From CAZNNH01 sp964574335 (GTDB lineage Bacteria > Acidobacteriota > Vicinamibacteria > Fen-336), in the NCBI GenBank assembly GCA_964574335.1, contig CAZNNH010000012.1, positions 8,394 through 72,393 of the forward strand: 64,000 bases of DNA, written 5' to 3'. The translations under genes and the position numbers were made by a program. Positions 61,632 through 64,000 of the stretch are shown here, piece after piece. The notes under the pieces were generated by a model. That model ran no database searches, was not told the origin of the DNA, and saw only the letters and a program-made list of their open reading frames with translations. The stretch's first letter is position 1. Every line of letters starts with the position of its first letter.

Positions 61632-64000
61632 ATGAATCCTCTTCGGCAGGCTTGGCGGCAGCTCGAGGCGCGGCCCGGCGTGACGGCGGTGGCCGCGTGC
61701 ACGTTGGGGCTGGGCATCGCCGTCAACACGGTGGTCTTCAGCGGCGTCTACACGCTGCTGCTACAGGACCTCCCCTACCCTGATGCGGACCGCCTGGTCG
61801 TCCTCGGCCAGAGGGCGGCCGGCAACAACGAAGAGGGGCTCGCCCTCGGAAATCTGGCGCCCTGGAAAGGTGAGAACCCCGTCTTCGAAGAGCTGTCCGC
61901 GGCCGCCTGGCGGGGTGTGAACCTGGCGGAGGTTTCGGTGGCGGGGCGCGTTCCCGCCGAGCGAATCACCGGGGCCCTGGTCACCGAGGACCTGTTCCCC
62001 ATGCTCGGAGGGCGGGCCTTGATCGGACGGACGCCGGCGCCGGTTGATTTCGAGGCCGGCGCGGGCCGGGTCGTGGTCCTCAGCCACGAGCTCTGGCAGC
62101 GCCGTTTCTCGGGCGATGCCTCGATCGTGGGCGGCGAGATCCTGCTCGACGGCGAGGCCCACACCATCGTCGGCGTGATGCCCGACGGCTTTCGTTTCCC
62201 GTTCTGGGCCTCGCTGTGGGTCCCCGTCTCGGCCAGCGAGCGGGCCGAGGCCCTCGCCGGCGGCTCGCCCGACTGGACCGTGCTGGCGCGGCTTCGTCCC
62301 GGCATCGACGCGCAACGTGCGCGGTCAGAGCTGGTCCCCTGGCTCGCCCGCTCGGCCGCCGCTCGCGGCGAGCGAGCCGATACGAAACGCCCGACGGTCA
62401 CGCCGCTGCGGAACGTCCGCGCCCCGCGCTTCCGCCAGGCGGCGGTGGTGGCTCAGGTGGTGGTGGGGCTGGTGCTGCTCATCGCTTGCGCCAACCTGGC
62501 GGGCCTGCTGCTGGCGCGCGGGGAGGAGCGCCGGACGGAGCTCACCATCCGCCGGGCGCTCGGGGCCGGGGCTCGGCGGATCGTGGCCCAGCTCCTGACG
62601 GAGGCGGCGGCTCTCGGGCTCGTGGGCTGCGCGCTCGGGATCCTGGGTGCCTATTGGGGATTCCGCGTGCTCACGAGCGCCATCGCCTGGCCTGCCATCG
62701 GCGTGGTCGAGCCGACCCTCAACCTGCCCGTCCTCTCGACCGCCCTCGCGCTGTCGCTGGCGACGAGCGTCATGGCCGGGCTGGGGCCCGCCCTGCACGT
62801 GGCCCGGCAGGACCTGGCGTCGAGCCTGGCTGCCGGCGCCCTCACCACCACCCAGAGCCCCGGTGGCCGGCGTCGAGGGGGGTGGCTGGCCGCCGTTCAG
62901 CTCGCGCTGGCCACCGCGCTGCTGGTGAGCGCGGGGCTGTCGATGCGGGCCCTCGCGGACCTGGCCCTCGAGGACCCCGGCTTCGCCACCGATGGGGCGA
63001 TCGTGCTGACGGTGGCGACGCCGGCGTCGAAGAGCGACTTCGACCAGGCCGGCTATCTCGACCGCCTGCTCGAGGTGATCGCTCGGGTCCCCGGTGTGGA
63101 GGCGGTGGGAACGGCCGGCTACATGCCTCTGGTGGGCTACAACCCCGGGGTCACGCTGCTCGACGGGGCAGAGGCGGCGGCCGAGAGCCACGTCGACTTC
63201 CAGCCGGTGAGCCCGGGCTATGTTGGCGCCATGGGGATCCCGGTCCTGCTGGGCCGGGGACTCGAGGCGCGAGATCAGGGATCGGCGCCGGTCGCCCTCG
63301 TGAACCAGGCCCTGGTCCGACAGCTCTGGCCGGGCGGCGAGGTCATCGGGCGAGCCATCCAGCTCCCGGAGCACTCCGGCGAGACCCCGGTGACGGTCGT
63401 GGGGGTGGTGGGTGACGTGCGGCAGTCCGGCCTCCGGGCCGAGCCGCGTCCGGAGGTCTACGTCCTCGGCTACCGGGAGTCGCTTTCGACGGTCGTGGTC
63501 CGCTGTGGGCCGCGGACCCGGGCGGTGGCGGCGGCGCTGCGGGAGGAGCTGGCCCGACGCCAAGGCGACGGCGTGGCGTTTCGCCTGGGGACGATGTCGG
63601 AGTTCCTCGCCGCCCATCTCGAGCGGAGAAGGGTCTTCGTGCGCCTGCTGTTGTCCTTCTCGATCATCGCCCTGGGGCTGGCCGCTCTCGGCATCTACGG
63701 CATGAGCGCCTACCGGGTGGCCCGCCGCGGTCGTGAGTTCGGCGTCCGCAAGGCGCTGGGCGCCCGCCGCGCCGACATCCTGCGGCTGGTCCTCTCCGAG
63801 ACCCTCCGTGTCTCGGCCGCCGGCGTGGCGCTGGGACTGGTCCTGTCCATCGGCCTGACCGCCGCCATCCGGCGCGTGGTCTCCGGGATCGGCGCCGCCG
63901 ACCCCCTGCTGGGGGCCACGCTGGCCCTGCTGATCGTGGCGATCGCGACCGCCGCCAGCTACTCGCCCGCCCTCCGTGCTGCGAAGGCCGACCCGGCGAC
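61632..64000 (+). CDS. ADOP-family MacB-like ABC transporter permease (3' end cut by window)
   Basis: ATG 61632 follows GGGAGGGTGAG. The frame stays open to the window edge (about 789 residues visible). It has the ADOP layout: N-terminal helix, a large periplasmic MacB core (VVVLSHELWQRRFSGD, GEAHTIVGVMPDGFRFP), then FtsX-type helices (VGLVLLIACANLAGLLLARG), repeated in the second half (ALGIYGMSAYRVARRGREFG) and ending AASYSPALRAAKADPA, a typical final segment. Acidobacteria carry many of these permeases of unknown substrate; a separate ATPase gene should be nearby but is not in view. Few residues are missing. Confidence 0.85.
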   Translation, partial: MNPLRQAWRQLEARPGVTAVAACTLGLGIAVNTVVFSGVYTLLLQDLPYPDADRLVVLGQRAAGNNEEGLALGNLAPWKGENPVFEELSAAAWRGVNLAEVSVAGRVPAERITGALVTEDLFPMLGGRALIGRTPAPVDFEAGAGRVVVLSHELWQRRFSGDASIVGGEILLDGEAHTIVGVMPDGFRFPFWASLWVPVSASERAEALAGGSPDWTVLARLRPGIDAQRARSELVPWLARSAAARGERADTKRPTVTPLRNVRAPRFRQAAVVAQVVVGLVLLIACANLAGLLLARGEERRTELTIRRALGAGARRIVAQLLTEAAALGLVGCALGILGAYWGFRVLTSAIAWPAIGVVEPTLNLPVLSTALALSLATSVMAGLGPALHVARQDLASSLAAGALTTTQSPGGRRRGGWLAAVQLALATALLVSAGLSMRALADLALEDPGFATDGAIVLTVATPASKSDFDQAGYLDRLLEVIARVPGVEAVGTAGYMPLVGYNPGVTLLDGAEAAAESHVDFQPVSPGYVGAMGIPVLLGRGLEARDQGSAPVALVNQALVRQLWPGGEVIGRAIQLPEHSGETPVTVVGVVGDVRQSGLRAEPRPEVYVLGYRESLSTVVVRCGPRTRAVAAALREELARRQGDGVAFRLGTMSEFLAAHLERRRVFVRLLLSFSIIALGLAALGIYGMSAYRVARRGREFGVRKALGARRADILRLVLSETLRVSAAGVALGLVLSIGLTAAIRRVVSGIGAADPLLGATLALLIVAIATAASYSPALRAAKADPA

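Overview
This is a 64 kb piece of a very GC-rich, Gram-negative-type bacterial genome, probably from a draft or metagenome-derived assembly: one placeholder of exactly 100 N interrupts a gene at 33038-33137. The gene content (an ADOP-type MacB-like permease, tannase, sialate esterase, GH43 enzyme, a secreted alpha-2-macroglobulin with PBP1C, a TonB receptor with a carboxypeptidase-regulatory-like N-terminus, a TPR Ser/Thr kinase) suggests Acidobacteriota, perhaps near Thermoanaerobaculia. That is inference from composition and families, not a phylogeny. I recognised no rRNA, tRNA, CRISPR array or intact transposase.

Region by region. 1-2.3 kb: the end of a membrane protein, an M23 peptidase whose C-terminus runs into a REP-like hairpin, and an MFS exporter. 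2.27-3.5 kb: a minus-strand cluster of small genes and two nucleotidyltransferase-type proteins (one truncated), resembling toxin-antitoxin-like modules. 3.6-7 kb: a frameshifted Sel1/HEAT-like protein, a membrane protein and a secreted helical protein. 7.1-11.2 kb: a membrane-anchored AraC regulator, two Tat-exported DUF3795 cysteine-rich proteins and a GH43 glycosidase. 11.3-15.8 kb: a sugar aminotransferase plus glycosyltransferase operon including a GT2-GT4 fusion. 16-17 kb: a DUF3617 protein and a truncated aldo/keto reductase.

17-30.5 kb is one minus-strand operon: an unrecognised 1748-residue exported protein made of repeated beta-rich segments, a thioester alpha-2-macroglobulin and penicillin-binding protein 1C. 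The first two genes overlap by ATGA and the third starts four bases after the second. Four direct repeats with exact 20-bp periodicity lie upstream.

30.9-40 kb is a cobalamin-controlled operon: an AdoCbl riboswitch, a BtuB-like TonB receptor (with the gap), then cobQ, cobU, btuF, btuD, btuC, cobT and cobS, mostly joined by 4-7 bp start/stop overlaps. It encodes B12 or corrinoid uptake plus the late nucleotide-loop and salvage steps.

40-47.4 kb carries exported proteins: a glycoamylase-like protein, a decayed META-domain lipoprotein, a spondin-domain lipoprotein, a tannase and a sialate O-acetylesterase, with a 138-bp four-copy REP-like palindrome in between. 47.6-53.6 kb is a minus-strand signalling set: a TPR receptor kinase, a sigma-54 activator without a receiver domain, a membrane protein with a 13-cysteine zinc-ribbon tail, and a small membrane protein. 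53.8-64 kb: an amidohydrolase, an OsmC protein, an orphan VapB-like antitoxin, an AddB-like Fe-S nuclease, a GT39-like membrane protein and an ADOP permease that runs off the end.
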